The notes under the pieces: generated by a model | The model's database searches: none | The model's input: only the letters and a program-made list of their open reading frames with translations | Told to the model about the DNA's origin: nothing | Translations under genes and position numbers: made by a program | Shown: positions 25,826 through 34,061 of the stretch, one piece after another | Layout: every line of letters begins with the position of its first letter | Position numbering within the stretch: position 1 is the stretch's first letter | NCBI GenBank assembly: GCA_015057715.1 | Contig: SVDS01000004.1 | Span: 16,026 to 80,025 of the forward strand | DNA from: Paenibacillaceae bacterium | GTDB lineage: Bacteria > Bacillota > Clostridia > Lachnospirales > Lachnospiraceae | DNA length: 64,000 bases | Reading direction: 5' to 3'

Positions 25826-26119
25826 CTACACTTTCGAAATTACTATGTAGCTCTGACCGGAGTTGGCTTTTAAGTACAAAACCTTATCTCCTGGCTTCAG
25901 ACCTTTATTAATTACTACAGTTTCTCCCTGAACGGTAACAGCCTTGTATCGTACATTATCAGTCATCACTGCCACCGGTTCCGTAACATTTAACCTTGTT
26001 GCCTCTATACAAAGTGTAAGGGGTGAGGCCGAGATAACAGTCGCATAACCTGTATCAAGTAAATCCAGGGCTCTTGTTGTATCAATAATAATGGATTGCA
26101 GTCTTTCAATTAATTCCAC
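25826..26119 (-). CDS. Small baseplate protein (XkdR, DUF2577-like)
   Basis: 97 aa from GTG at 26119, chosen because AAGGAGG lies 9 bases upstream; the frame also opens further up at 26143. It has an SH3/OB-like strand pattern (TVQGETVVINKGLKPGDKVLYL) as in DUF2577 proteins located between the hub (XkdQ) and gp25-like proteins. It is a candidate membrane-puncturing spike or hub cap. Confidence 0.75.
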   Translation of the reverse strand: MELIERLQSIIIDTTRALDLLDTGYATVISASPLTLCIEATRLNVTEPVAVMTDNVRYKAVTVQGETVVINKGLKPGDKVLYLKANSGQSYIVISKV

Positions 26120-27107
26120 CCAAATATACCTCCTTATCAACAATCCTGGCTTCCAGGTTCATTGTGTGTTCTCCGGCGGCAAAGGTGTGCTTTACTTTAT
26201 CCAGAATTAATAAGTACCTGGTTTTCAGTTCTGGTACATCCTTAAGTTTAAAGTAAGCCATTGCACCTGCTTTTAAATCCGGTGCTCCGCCGACACCGTT
26301 TATGGTTATTGTTTTTAATACCCGATCATAATATGCCATCATAATATTTCCCTGCTCACTAATCTGGGCATCGTTTAGATTCTCATCCACTTTAACAAAA
26401 TTCTGGAGTAAACCCCATTTTTTAATTGTTGTCTGATCTTTAAATATATAAGTATCTACCTGACCGGTATCCTTATTTGATTTTACCAATTTCACCTGAT
26501 TATACGTATCTGTATCGATATCTGATTTATAGGTGTAATCGGTTATAACGCTTCCATCTCCAATCAGGATATCTGATTTCATATTCTGGGCTTCCTTAAG
26601 GCATAGCTTTCCGAAATCATCATAAAATACAAAGGTTTTACCAGTTTTATATTGAGTTAACATAAGTCCGTATTCAATGATATCCAGACATGAAGTATTC
26701 TCCTTTGTCAGCTTGTCAAACGAGTGTCCGGTGTCTTCCAGCTCACCTGTATTAAGCTCCATATCTGTTGCAATTTGCTGAATGATTTCCCCAAGCGTTT
26801 TATTTATAAAGCTGTAGCTTGCATTGCATTTTAAGTACCGCAGCTGATCATAGGCCGTAACTGATATCTCTCCCCAACGGTTTTGCTCAATAACAAAAAC
26901 AAATCCCTGGAATATTTCTTTTCCATCAACATAGAATTGAACTCTTGCACCTTCCGTAAGGTTCAGGGATTGGTTTTTAAGTAAAGTAAATGTCAGAGTA
27001 CCCGCACTTCCGTTTCTGTTGGTTGTATAAGTGACGCTTTCGGTCACAGGAGCATAATCAAATAAGGTGTTGGTTTCAGTATTCAAAACCAGAAGTTTAT
27101 AACTCAT
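26106..27107 (-). CDS. Tail hub protein (XkdQ/gpD-like)
   Basis: 333 aa. The N-terminal beta-rich segment (YKLLVLNTETNTLFDYAPVTESV) and the motif YDQLRYLKCNASYSFINKTLGEIIQQIA are typical of XkdQ/YqbQ-like hub proteins that initiate the tube. Its ATG overlaps the stop of the upstream gene. Confidence 0.88.
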   Translation of the reverse strand: MSYKLLVLNTETNTLFDYAPVTESVTYTTNRNGSAGTLTFTLLKNQSLNLTEGARVQFYVDGKEIFQGFVFVIEQNRWGEISVTAYDQLRYLKCNASYSFINKTLGEIIQQIATDMELNTGELEDTGHSFDKLTKENTSCLDIIEYGLMLTQYKTGKTFVFYDDFGKLCLKEAQNMKSDILIGDGSVITDYTYKSDIDTDTYNQVKLVKSNKDTGQVDTYIFKDQTTIKKWGLLQNFVKVDENLNDAQISEQGNIMMAYYDRVLKTITINGVGGAPDLKAGAMAYFKLKDVPELKTRYLLILDKVKHTFAAGEHTMNLEARIVDKEVYLGGIN

Positions 27108-27826
27108 CCGGTCACCTGCAGCTGATCTGCCTTAATCCAGCCACGGCTTCCCCCGATTAGAATTGGATAAGGTCTGGAAGCATCTGGAATAATCCTTGAG
27201 ACTACAGTAGATAAGTTATTAGCCGTACCAGTGGGCTTGTCCCCATAACTGCTGCTATAGTAGGTGCCATTTGCGATAACAGTGGCTCCTACCCTTAATT
27301 CCAAAGCAGGGGATGCGCCTCTTTGTGTATTTTCGGAATTGGAAGCACTGTCTGTATTGTTATTATTTTGGAGGGATATTTGTATAGGTGCGTAATTCCG
27401 ATATTCTTTAAATTTAATTTTGTAGTATACGTCTCCTGCTTCCCCACCCTTTTCCGTTGTTTCAAAATCAGCTATTACTGCACTGATATTGGTATCATAC
27501 ATCCTGCTTCCGCCTGCACCATACCGGCTTATGACAAGATCACAGATTTCCTGATTATCCATGGCATCCTTTATGGCTTCCACATAGTCCCCTGGCTCCA
27601 TCCAGTCATGTCCGTATATCAGCGGATCATTACTGTTTCCCGGGAAATAGGAGTCCCAGGATACCTCCATTAAAGAAGGCAGCCTGGGAACTATAATTTC
27701 ACCTATATCCAATATGTCATAGGTTTTATGATCGGCCGGATATGAAATGGTATACTCTTTTGGATTGACAGGGAATTCTATGGTGTCTCCACCAATATCA
27801 GCAAAAAATTTATATCTGTTTCGCAT
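27104..27826 (-). CDS. XkdP-like tail protein with SH3-like C-terminus
   Basis: 240 aa. The N-terminal part (ADIGGDTIEFPVNPKEYTISY, EVSWDSYFPGNSNDPLI) matches YqbP/XkdP proteins that join tape measure to hub. The usual C-terminal LysM is not obvious; instead a segment ELRVGATVIANGTYY...GWIKADQLQVTG looks like a bacterial SH3 fold, which could hold the peptidoglycan-binding function. Confidence 0.82.
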   Translation of the reverse strand: MRNRYKFFADIGGDTIEFPVNPKEYTISYPADHKTYDILDIGEIIVPRLPSLMEVSWDSYFPGNSNDPLIYGHDWMEPGDYVEAIKDAMDNQEICDLVISRYGAGGSRMYDTNISAVIADFETTEKGGEAGDVYYKIKFKEYRNYAPIQISLQNNNNTDSASNSENTQRGASPALELRVGATVIANGTYYSSSYGDKPTGTANNLSTVVSRIIPDASRPYPILIGGSRGWIKADQLQVTG

Positions 27827-27834
27827 AATTCCTC

Positions 27835-30000
27835 CTAGGTTACTAATACATTGCTGCTGACTGACTGCTGTACTCCAAGTATATTGTTTAGCGCACCCAC
27901 TATGGAATCTACATCAGATCCGCCGCCGCCATGTACAGTCTGGTTAATCGTCGCATTGGTCTGTGGTACCGTCAGGTTAACAAGGGCTACATACTGCCGC
28001 TCTGATAAATCTCTGAGAAGTTTAATGTTTTCATCAGCAATGTTTACATCCTGATTGATTTTTTCCACGCTGCCAACTTTGCCGACATTTTCTACATTTC
28101 CTGTATTTCCCATGCTTTCAATATTTTTTATATTATCAGCTAGGGGGTCGTAACCTTTGTTTCCTCCCATTGAATCTGTAGCTATTGATAGCAAACTATC
28201 CGGACTGAGATTCATATTATCCAGGCTTTTTCCTGCATTACCAAGATAATCTCCAGCACTTTTGGCGGTTTCTCCTGTATCAAGTTTGGTCATTCTCTCG
28301 ATAGTAACTTTCTGGTCACCAAAATTTTCATCCATTTTTTCATTTAAACTTTTACGGAATCCAGCTATAGCTCCTGACATATCTGTCTTTACTAATGCAT
28401 CAATTGCGCCTGCTACCGTCTCGATTATTCCTAGAATAGTATCAAATAATCCCGTCATAAGACGTGCAATTGCTGCAGCCGGATCATCTAATACATTTGC
28501 GAAAAACTCAGCAAAAACAGCAATTAGATTCCATAAATCTGCAATAAGGTTATATCCTACCGCATAAATAATACCAAACACTGACCCAACTACCTGCCCT
28601 GTTTGTTCAAAGGCTACACCAGCATTAGAAAGTAGTAAAATGAGTCCGGCAACTGCGGCTGCAATTAACAGGAATGGCAGTATGGTGGCTAACCAGGCTG
28701 CGGCTGCCCCCAATCCGGAAATCATACCAATAACTCCAGCTGCTGCAAAAGCCGCTCCGATACCAATGAGTACAGGATACACATAATTCCAGTTATCAGC
28801 AATAAACCCTGCCCCCGCCGTCAGCAATCCTACTGCACCTTCTGCCACATCAGCCATAATATCAATTGCACCTACGATTCCCCCAAGTGCTTTCTGCGCT
28901 GTATCACTGTTTAAAAATTTATTAATCTTGTCTGTAACCCCGCCCAGAGAATATGTTGCTGCATTTTGAATAAATCCCCATGCCTCTGACCATGTCATTG
29001 GCACATTTTTAAACTCTTCATTAATATTATCTGTTGCTCCCAACATGGCGTTTTTTACTATGTCTGCAGTGATCTTTCCTTCTGCAGCAAGACTCCTGAC
29101 TTCTTTTACAGGCATTCCCATATAATCGGCAATTGTTTGAATAATATTGGGAGCAGTTTTGGCAACAGTATTAAACTGTTCACTGGTAAGCACTCCCGAG
29201 CTTAATGCCTTCGTAAGCTGCTCAGATGCAGAGGCCGATTCTTGCTGACTTGCACCTGCTGACTTCAGCTGTTTGTTCATATTTTCTGCAAATGCAACAA
29301 CTTCATCGCTGCTGGAAAAAGCATTACCAGCTCCTTTTGCCAGTGCAGTAACAGCATCTACAGTTCCAAGATAGCTCATTCTGGTTCGTTGGGCAGATTG
29401 ATAAATTAATTCCTGTATCCGGCTGGTCTCCTCTAAACTGTTACTCGCAGCTCCAGCTCCCTGTACTGAAGAATCCCCAACGGGCTGAAAACTCTTATTC
29501 ATAGAGTTAATTTTTGTATTTGACAGGGACATTTTATCTGAAAGCCCAAATAACCCTTTTCCAGCAGTCACTCCAAGGGATCCCACTTTTTTGATTGTAG
29601 ATGCCAGTTTTTTACCAAATTCTTCTGCCTGTTTTATCTTTTTATTGTGTTTCTCCTGCTTTTCCTCAGCTTTTTCAGTATTATTAATCACACCTTTTAT
29701 ACTCAGGTTCAACTCGCTCATACTTTGAACAGCTACCAGCTGGGAATTACCACCCATGCTTTGAAAGGAGTCAGTGATGCGGCTCAACTCCATTACCGCA
29801 CCACTGCTTGACTGAGCAATATCTCCAGCCATTGCCACCGCTGCTCCGCTAAAAGAACGGCGTATAGTCAGTTCGGCTTCTACTGCAGCCTGATTAATCC
29901 GCCCCATTTGCTGTACCGAAGAATTCCCAAGGTCAATGAACCTGGAAAAAGATTTACTAAACTGATCACTGATTACTAATTCTCCTGTTATCTTTCCCAT
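27835..30000 (-). CDS. Tail tape measure protein
   Basis: 721 aa. A long helical N-terminus is followed by a TP901-type core (SAQRTRMSYLGTVDAVTALAKGAGNAF, SSGVLTSEQFNTVAKTAPNIIQTIADYMG) and a hydrophobic middle (FIADNWNYVYPVLIGIGAAFAAAGVIG onwards) that could insert into membranes. Its length predicts a tail of the order of 100 nm by the usual per-residue rule. The start has AGGAGGAA directly upstream, right after the frameshift ORF. Confidence 0.93.
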   Translation of the reverse strand: MGKITGELVISDQFSKSFSRFIDLGNSSVQQMGRINQAAVEAELTIRRSFSGAAVAMAGDIAQSSSGAVMELSRITDSFQSMGGNSQLVAVQSMSELNLSIKGVINNTEKAEEKQEKHNKKIKQAEEFGKKLASTIKKVGSLGVTAGKGLFGLSDKMSLSNTKINSMNKSFQPVGDSSVQGAGAASNSLEETSRIQELIYQSAQRTRMSYLGTVDAVTALAKGAGNAFSSSDEVVAFAENMNKQLKSAGASQQESASASEQLTKALSSGVLTSEQFNTVAKTAPNIIQTIADYMGMPVKEVRSLAAEGKITADIVKNAMLGATDNINEEFKNVPMTWSEAWGFIQNAATYSLGGVTDKINKFLNSDTAQKALGGIVGAIDIMADVAEGAVGLLTAGAGFIADNWNYVYPVLIGIGAAFAAAGVIGMISGLGAAAAWLATILPFLLIAAAVAGLILLLSNAGVAFEQTGQVVGSVFGIIYAVGYNLIADLWNLIAVFAEFFANVLDDPAAAIARLMTGLFDTILGIIETVAGAIDALVKTDMSGAIAGFRKSLNEKMDENFGDQKVTIERMTKLDTGETAKSAGDYLGNAGKSLDNMNLSPDSLLSIATDSMGGNKGYDPLADNIKNIESMGNTGNVENVGKVGSVEKINQDVNIADENIKLLRDLSERQYVALVNLTVPQTNATINQTVHGGGGSDVDSIVGALNNILGVQQSVSSNVLVT

Positions 30001-30010
30001 TGTTCCTCCT

Positions 30011-30148
30011 CTACTTCTTTGGTCGGCTATTAATTTCTTTCACCGCCATCTGGAACATTAATATTCTATCGTTTTCCGGAAGCCTGGAAACTTCCCCGGG
30101 GAAGCAGCCGTGGTTAACAAACATGTAGTAAGCCAACTGCACGTCCAT
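30011..30148 (-). CDS. Frameshift extension of the tail assembly chaperone (GT-type)
   Basis: 45 codons from ATG at 30148 to a TAG, too short to be noticed alone (MDVQLAYYMFVNHGCF...EINSRPKK). It is in the -1 frame relative to the XkdN-like ORF and joins it through the slippery site at 30166-30172. The predicted fusion is 188 aa: 137 residues of the chaperone, LLNGGD, then these 45. In tailed phages the frameshift product binds the tape measure protein; the tape measure gene starts 11 bases later. Confidence 0.85.
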   Translation of the reverse strand: MDVQLAYYMFVNHGCFPGEVSRLPENDRILMFQMAVKEINSRPKK

Positions 30149-30159
30149 ATCTCCCCCGT

Positions 30160-30576
30160 TTAATAGTTTTTTGCTTCTTCAATCTTTTCTCCCATGCTCT
30201 TCATGTCGTTTAATTCCAGGATCGCATTGGATAAACGGTTATATTCTCCCACGCTCAGCATCTGGGAAGGAACCTCCAGGGGATCTTCTGTTCCGTAATA
30301 TTTACACATTTCCTGATCGCTGAAATCCGGCTCCTGAACACATGCAAGAATCAGTCTTCTGGTATAAAGAATGCTGTCTGTTTTCTCTACCGGAACTCCA
30401 TCAACCTTAGCTGTTTTCCGGCTCATGCGGGCAAGCTTCTCATTTTCCTTCTGGGAAATAGCTTTGATCACAAATGGGACAGGCTTCCCATCATCTCCTT
30501 TAAAACGTTCGGAAATAATCACCTCTTTGGTTACTCCCTCCACTGATGGCTGTAAAAATGCTTTTAATGCACTCAT
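30160..30576 (-). CDS. Tail assembly chaperone (XkdN-like, G-type product)
   Basis: 138 aa. The ORF has SERFKGDDGKPVPFVIKAIS and YTRRLILACVQEPDFSDQEMC, as in XkdN proteins of PBSX-like tails. It terminates at TAA two codons after an A AAA AAC heptamer, which allows a -1 shift to the downstream frame. It sits between tube and tape measure, the conserved position of the G/GT chaperones. Confidence 0.9.
   Translation of the reverse strand: MSALKAFLQPSVEGVTKEVIISERFKGDDGKPVPFVIKAISQKENEKLARMSRKTAKVDGVPVEKTDSILYTRRLILACVQEPDFSDQEMCKYYGTEDPLEVPSQMLSVGEYNRLSNAILELNDMKSMGEKIEEAKNY
30166..30172 (-). other. Programmed -1 ribosomal frameshift heptamer (A AAA AAC)
   Basis: In the chaperone reading frame the codons are GCA AAA AAC TAT TAA, giving the classical X XXY YYZ heptamer in the correct phase. 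After a -1 slip reading continues CTA TTA AAC GGG GGA GAT ATG into the downstream ORF. Everything needed is directly visible; frameshift efficiency is not. Confidence 0.92.
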
Positions 30577-30585
30577 AAAATCCTC

Positions 30586-31056
30586 CTATTCTCCCAGCTG
30601 TACCGGGGTTGAAAATGCGTTTAATACTTCTACGTTAGTAAAGCTGAATGCAATATCCATTGTTAAAAACTCTGTATCTGCGTCCAGCATTGCAATGGGG
30701 AGCTTCTGGAGCTTTACGTTATAAAGAGCTACCGTCTGGCTGCCAATGGAACTTCCTTCATCTTCATTAGTAATCTGAATTGTAAAATACGGAAGTGCTC
30801 CCGTTTTTAAATAAGTTTTAAGCATGTTTAAAAATTCAGGTGTGCCATAATATACCGTGGCAGAGCCGGTAAGGGAAACACCTGATGTCTTTTTCTGTAC
30901 CAGATTGGTTCCAACCACCTTAAAATCAGATTCCTGAAACTCTGCATCTGCCTGAATTTTCTTTAATCCGAACATCTCCACATTACGTCCGTCTATTACT
31001 GCAAAGGCTCTTCCGGCCTTTCCGTTTAAAGCATCGCGTTCTAATAAAAAGCTCAT
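30586..31056 (-). CDS. Tail tube protein (XkdM-like)
   Basis: 156 aa. It starts with a hydrophilic LLERDALNGKAGRAFAVIDGRN and contains LTGSATVYYGTPEFLNMLKTYLKTGALPYFTIQI, typical of XkdM tube proteins that polymerise into the inner tube. It directly follows the sheath gene. Confidence 0.92.
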   Translation of the reverse strand: MSFLLERDALNGKAGRAFAVIDGRNVEMFGLKKIQADAEFQESDFKVVGTNLVQKKTSGVSLTGSATVYYGTPEFLNMLKTYLKTGALPYFTIQITNEDEGSSIGSQTVALYNVKLQKLPIAMLDADTEFLTMDIAFSFTNVEVLNAFSTPVQLGE

Positions 31057-31069
31057 AATCTACCTCCTC

Positions 31070-32407
31070 CTAATCCGTCAGGGTTGCTGTGATATAAATT
31101 TTTTCCACTGCAGCTACCGGCTGAATTGCCAGTGTTATTAAAACTGCATTCAGTGCATTTCCCGCTTCTACGACCACATCATCAGATTCAAAATTCTGGA
31201 TTCCTCCATTTGCCTGAATCTCATTTAAATACCCCACAATCCAGGATTTTAATAAATCCCGGCCCGTAGCGTTGTTCTGAGTCTTCCCAACAAAGTTCTG
31301 GGAGAAATTCTTATAAATATCGCTGGTAAGAGTATCAGCAGTCCGAATTACCTGGTTTAAGCTGAATGCTTCTCCTTTGTTTGCCGTGTAAGAAGTAAGT
31401 GTGTTAATATCTGACACGATCTTAACGGAACCAAATTCTTCAAAAAATACAATCTGCCCTTTGTCCAGCGCTTCATCAATTTCTGCTGATGTCAGACGCG
31501 GAGATACATCTGCTGCGTTGGGATACTGGGCATAAACCAGAGACTCCGTATATTTTGCTCCTGCCTGCACACCGCCAACCCACCAGGTTGTCTTCAGTGG
31601 AGAAAGTGTAGTTCCATCTGTGAGCACCACCCCGTTTTTAACAGAGATGACTGCCTCAGTATCGCTTTCAGCACCAGACATAACTGCCTGACACTTCCTA
31701 CCTGAATTTTCACGCATCCGTTTAATAAAGGCTGTGTATGCTTCCTTAATTGTGTTATCAGCGCCGTCATAGATAAGAATCTGAAAATTGCGGGATTCCA
31801 GAGCAGTTAAAAAGATGGAGTACTCTGCATTTTTTACTGTACCATCGCTGCCTCCTGTTAAAGAAGTCCCTGCGGAAGCTGCCAGGTTACCGCTACCGGA
31901 AAAAGTAACCCAGTCGTTTCCTTTTAAATCAGAAGCAGTTTTTCCTGTCTGAGTATTTTTTACTGATCCCTCTACAATGGTTCGTATTACATAATTACCT
32001 GACTCATCTGGGTCCTGGGTAAGTGAAACGGAAATATCATTACCACGTACACCCTGATATCTTGCAGTAACAGTAAGCTCACCAATAACAGCGTTGGCTT
32101 TTGCCGAGCCTTCTGCAGCCGGACGGTAAAGCATAACCTTTGCAGGTCCGCTTGTACGCTCACTTCCTTTAAAAATCTCTCTTAAAAACAATGACTTATC
32201 ACTGGTTGCAGAGTAACCAATGTAGGACGTAAAATCGTCCCCGGCAGTGATTGTCATAAGTTCTCCTTCTGGTCCCCATGACAATGGTTCACAAATTGCT
32301 ACAATTCCCCTATCCCCCACTTTAACCGACTGCTCCATACTTGATTTTACATTAATGTAAACACCCGGCTGCTTTTTGCTTTGTGATGTCCATGTTCCTC
32401 CAGCCAT
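31070..32407 (-). CDS. Contractile tail sheath protein (XkdK-like)
   Basis: 445 aa. The N-terminal GGTWTSQSKKQPGVYINVKSS and C-terminal WIVGYLNEIQANGGIQNFESDDV...YITATLTD are the handshake-forming arms of sheath proteins; the central domain includes a subtilisin-like decoration (ALESRNFQILIYDGADNTIKEAY). Its presence shows that the particle is contractile (R-type) rather than flexible. Confidence 0.94.
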   Translation of the reverse strand: MAGGTWTSQSKKQPGVYINVKSSMEQSVKVGDRGIVAICEPLSWGPEGELMTITAGDDFTSYIGYSATSDKSLFLREIFKGSERTSGPAKVMLYRPAAEGSAKANAVIGELTVTARYQGVRGNDISVSLTQDPDESGNYVIRTIVEGSVKNTQTGKTASDLKGNDWVTFSGSGNLAASAGTSLTGGSDGTVKNAEYSIFLTALESRNFQILIYDGADNTIKEAYTAFIKRMRENSGRKCQAVMSGAESDTEAVISVKNGVVLTDGTTLSPLKTTWWVGGVQAGAKYTESLVYAQYPNAADVSPRLTSAEIDEALDKGQIVFFEEFGSVKIVSDINTLTSYTANKGEAFSLNQVIRTADTLTSDIYKNFSQNFVGKTQNNATGRDLLKSWIVGYLNEIQANGGIQNFESDDVVVEAGNALNAVLITLAIQPVAAVEKIYITATLTD

Positions 32408-32602
32408 TTACTTCTCCTCCTTATTTTCAAAAAATTTATCAAGAATTTCCTTTGCTTCTTCCAGCGTGTACTCCGTTTTTGTAAGAAGCACCTTCGCAAA
32501 GTCCGGTTGATATCCGGAAAATTCTTTGCTTGCAAGAAGTGCCTCCCTATTAAATTTTACCGGTTCTCTCACTGTTTTTTTTGTGTCTTTTGCTTTTGAC
32601 AT
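32408..32602 (-). CDS. Small protein upstream of the sheath gene
   Basis: 64 aa, charged, mostly helical (LLASKEFSGYQPDFAKVLLTKTEYTLEEAKEILDKFF). Its stop abuts the sheath ATG. Small proteins with this layout are common at this position in PBSX-like cassettes; the function is unknown. A larger overlapping frame exists but is a shadow. Confidence 0.72.
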   Translation of the reverse strand: MSKAKDTKKTVREPVKFNREALLASKEFSGYQPDFAKVLLTKTEYTLEEAKEILDKFFENKEEK

Positions 32603-32730
32603 CTTTGATTCTTTCCCCTTTCTTTTTTGTTTTTTAAGGTAGCGAATAATAATAAAAAAGAGTCTCCTGTGTGGAAACCCTTTTTCATACTACTAATATA
32701 GCATGTTGATTTGTCCCTTGATTACCAATC

Positions 32731-33141
32731 TTAATTTTTTCTTTTATCCAGAAGCCAGTAAAATTTACGGCGTCTGTCATAATATGTATTGTGACTGCAA
32801 GGAATTTCCATTATCATTCGCAAATATTCATACGTAATATCTTCCTCTGTCACAGCCTTCAATATATATTTGTAAATGTCCGCATCTGTTTCTATAGCCG
32901 TCTGTTCGATCAGCTTACAGTTCTGCTCAAGCATTACCCTTCTGATTGCAAGCTGCTGTGTAACGTCCACAGGACTATGAGATGATGGCATACTGGAAAT
33001 TCTCACAGATTTAACTGTATCTGTTTTATACTTAAGCTCCTCTCTCCATTCTCCATATTGAAGACACCAAAAATACAATTCCCAGAAACGGTTTTTACTG
33101 ATTCCATATTTGCTGTAATTTAAAGGTCTGACATTTCCCAT
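32731..33141 (-). CDS. ArpU/RinA-like late activator of the tail operon
   Basis: 136 aa. The pattern YGISKNRFWELYFWCLQYGEWREELK, CKLIEQTAIETDADIYKYILKAV, and a C-terminal helix-turn-helix-like part ending in YYDRRRKFYWLLD is typical of ArpU/RinA-family sigma-like phage regulators that switch on late genes. It is the first gene of the tail operon, preceded by GGGAGG, and faces the repressor across a 320-base control region. Confidence 0.8.
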   Translation of the reverse strand: MGNVRPLNYSKYGISKNRFWELYFWCLQYGEWREELKYKTDTVKSVRISSMPSSHSPVDVTQQLAIRRVMLEQNCKLIEQTAIETDADIYKYILKAVTEEDITYEYLRMIMEIPCSHNTYYDRRRKFYWLLDKRKN

Positions 33142-33230
33142 TCTTTTATCCTCCCTGATATTTTTGCTTTATTCACAGTCATGTTGCTATCATTGATATT
33201 TGCCAACTATATTTCAGGCAATTATTGTAT

Positions 33231-33246
33231 GTTCAATACTTTGAAC
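33231..33246. promoter_or_regulatory. Repressor operator O1 (perfect dyad)
   Basis: GTTCAATACTTTGAAC, 6-bp perfect arms around TACT. On the minus strand its TTGAAC arm could act as a -35, with an AATATA-like -10 about 17 bp later, so repressor binding would block the tail operon promoter. It lies 90 bases upstream of the ArpU-like gene. Confidence 0.82.
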
Positions 33247-33321
33247 TAATTTAATAAAAAATAAACCACATTTGGCTATATTATTAATTTTATATTATGT
33301 GGCTCATTTGTTAATTTTAAA

Positions 33322-33337
33322 GTTCAATACTTTGAAC
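33322..33337. promoter_or_regulatory. Repressor operator O2 (identical to O1)
   Basis: An identical GTTCAATACTTTGAAC copy 91 bases from O1 in the same divergent control region. Exact recurrence of a 16-bp dyad supports it as the binding site of the adjacent repressor. Confidence 0.82.
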
Positions 33338-33380
33338 CATTCGTATCATAGCATGATTAGATTCTTCTGTCAACGCAAAA

Positions 33381-33440
33381 GTTCAAACATTTAAACCACA
33401 GGATTGTTATATTGAACTTTTATGCGACATATGATATATT
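33381..33440 (+). promoter_or_regulatory. Repressor promoter with operator O3 and half-site
   Basis: O3 is GTTCAAACATTTAAAC (33381-33396), one arm base off O1/O2. Downstream, TTGAAC (33412-33417), a 17-bp spacer and TATATT (33435-33440) form a good promoter for the repressor gene at 33465; its -35 is itself an operator half-site, which fits autoregulation. The control region 33142-33464 contains no gene. Confidence 0.78.
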
Positions 33441-33464
33441 ATATAGAGAGAGGCGGTTTATATA

Positions 33465-33962
33465 ATGAAAAATGAAAACACTGCTATTCGATTAAAAAAA
33501 ATTATGGAAGATAAAAATTTACGTCAGACCGACATATTAAATCTGGCGATTCCTTTTTGCAATATGTATAACGTTAAGATGAATAAGTCTGATATCAGCC
33601 AATATTGCGCTGGTAAAACAGAACCTAACCAAAAGAAATTGTTTGTACTTGGTAAAGCTCTTAATGTAAGTGAGGCCTGGTTAATGGGTTTTGATGTACC
33701 TATGGAAAGAGTGCAGACTCCTGGTTCAAACCAACTTAAAGCCAGTGTTCTTTCCTCTGATAATGAGCTTTTTATTAATTATAATAAGCTTAATAGTACT
33801 AATAAAAGGAAAGTACTTGACTACAGTAAGAATCTATATCAAATACAGTTGATGGAAGAAGAAAACAACCGACATCTTCTCACCAATGCAGCTCATGAAC
33901 GTACTGACATAGAAGTGACTGATGAAATGAGAGAATATGACAACGCTTTTTTTGATGAATAA
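33465..33962 (+). CDS. Cro/CI-type repressor of the tail cassette
   Basis: 165 aa. The N-terminal helix-turn-helix (TAIRLKKIMEDKNLRQTDIL, then KMNKSDISQYCAGKTEPNQKKLFVLGKALNVSEAWLMGFDVPM) is of XRE/Cro-CI type, followed by a C-terminal helical region (NELFINYNKLNSTNKRKVLDYSKNLYQIQ). No S24 peptidase Ser/Lys dyad is seen, so RecA-stimulated self-cleavage is not expected and another release mechanism is needed. Confidence 0.9.
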   Translation: MKNENTAIRLKKIMEDKNLRQTDILNLAIPFCNMYNVKMNKSDISQYCAGKTEPNQKKLFVLGKALNVSEAWLMGFDVPMERVQTPGSNQLKASVLSSDNELFINYNKLNSTNKRKVLDYSKNLYQIQLMEEENNRHLLTNAAHERTDIEVTDEMREYDNAFFDE

Positions 33963-33995
33963 ATAGGATATAGGAAATCATTTGACAGTTACTAT

Positions 33996-34040
33996 TAACA
34001 TACAACCCCCTCCTGGTGTACAGGAGGGGGTTGTATGTTA
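33996..34040. terminator. Perfect 20-bp stem between convergent genes
   Basis: TAACATACAACCCCCTCCTG and its exact reverse complement flank the 5-base loop GTGTA. It lies between the repressor (plus) and the secreted wall-binding protein (minus), so it most likely terminates both; neither side has a strong T-run. Confidence 0.8.
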
Positions 34041-34061
34041 TACCTATTTATAAAGCAATTA

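Noticed and set aside
33231..33396. CRISPR-like direct repeats
   Set aside because: The repeated units are 16-bp dyads at irregular spacing in a divergent promoter region, which is operator architecture; no cas gene is nearby.
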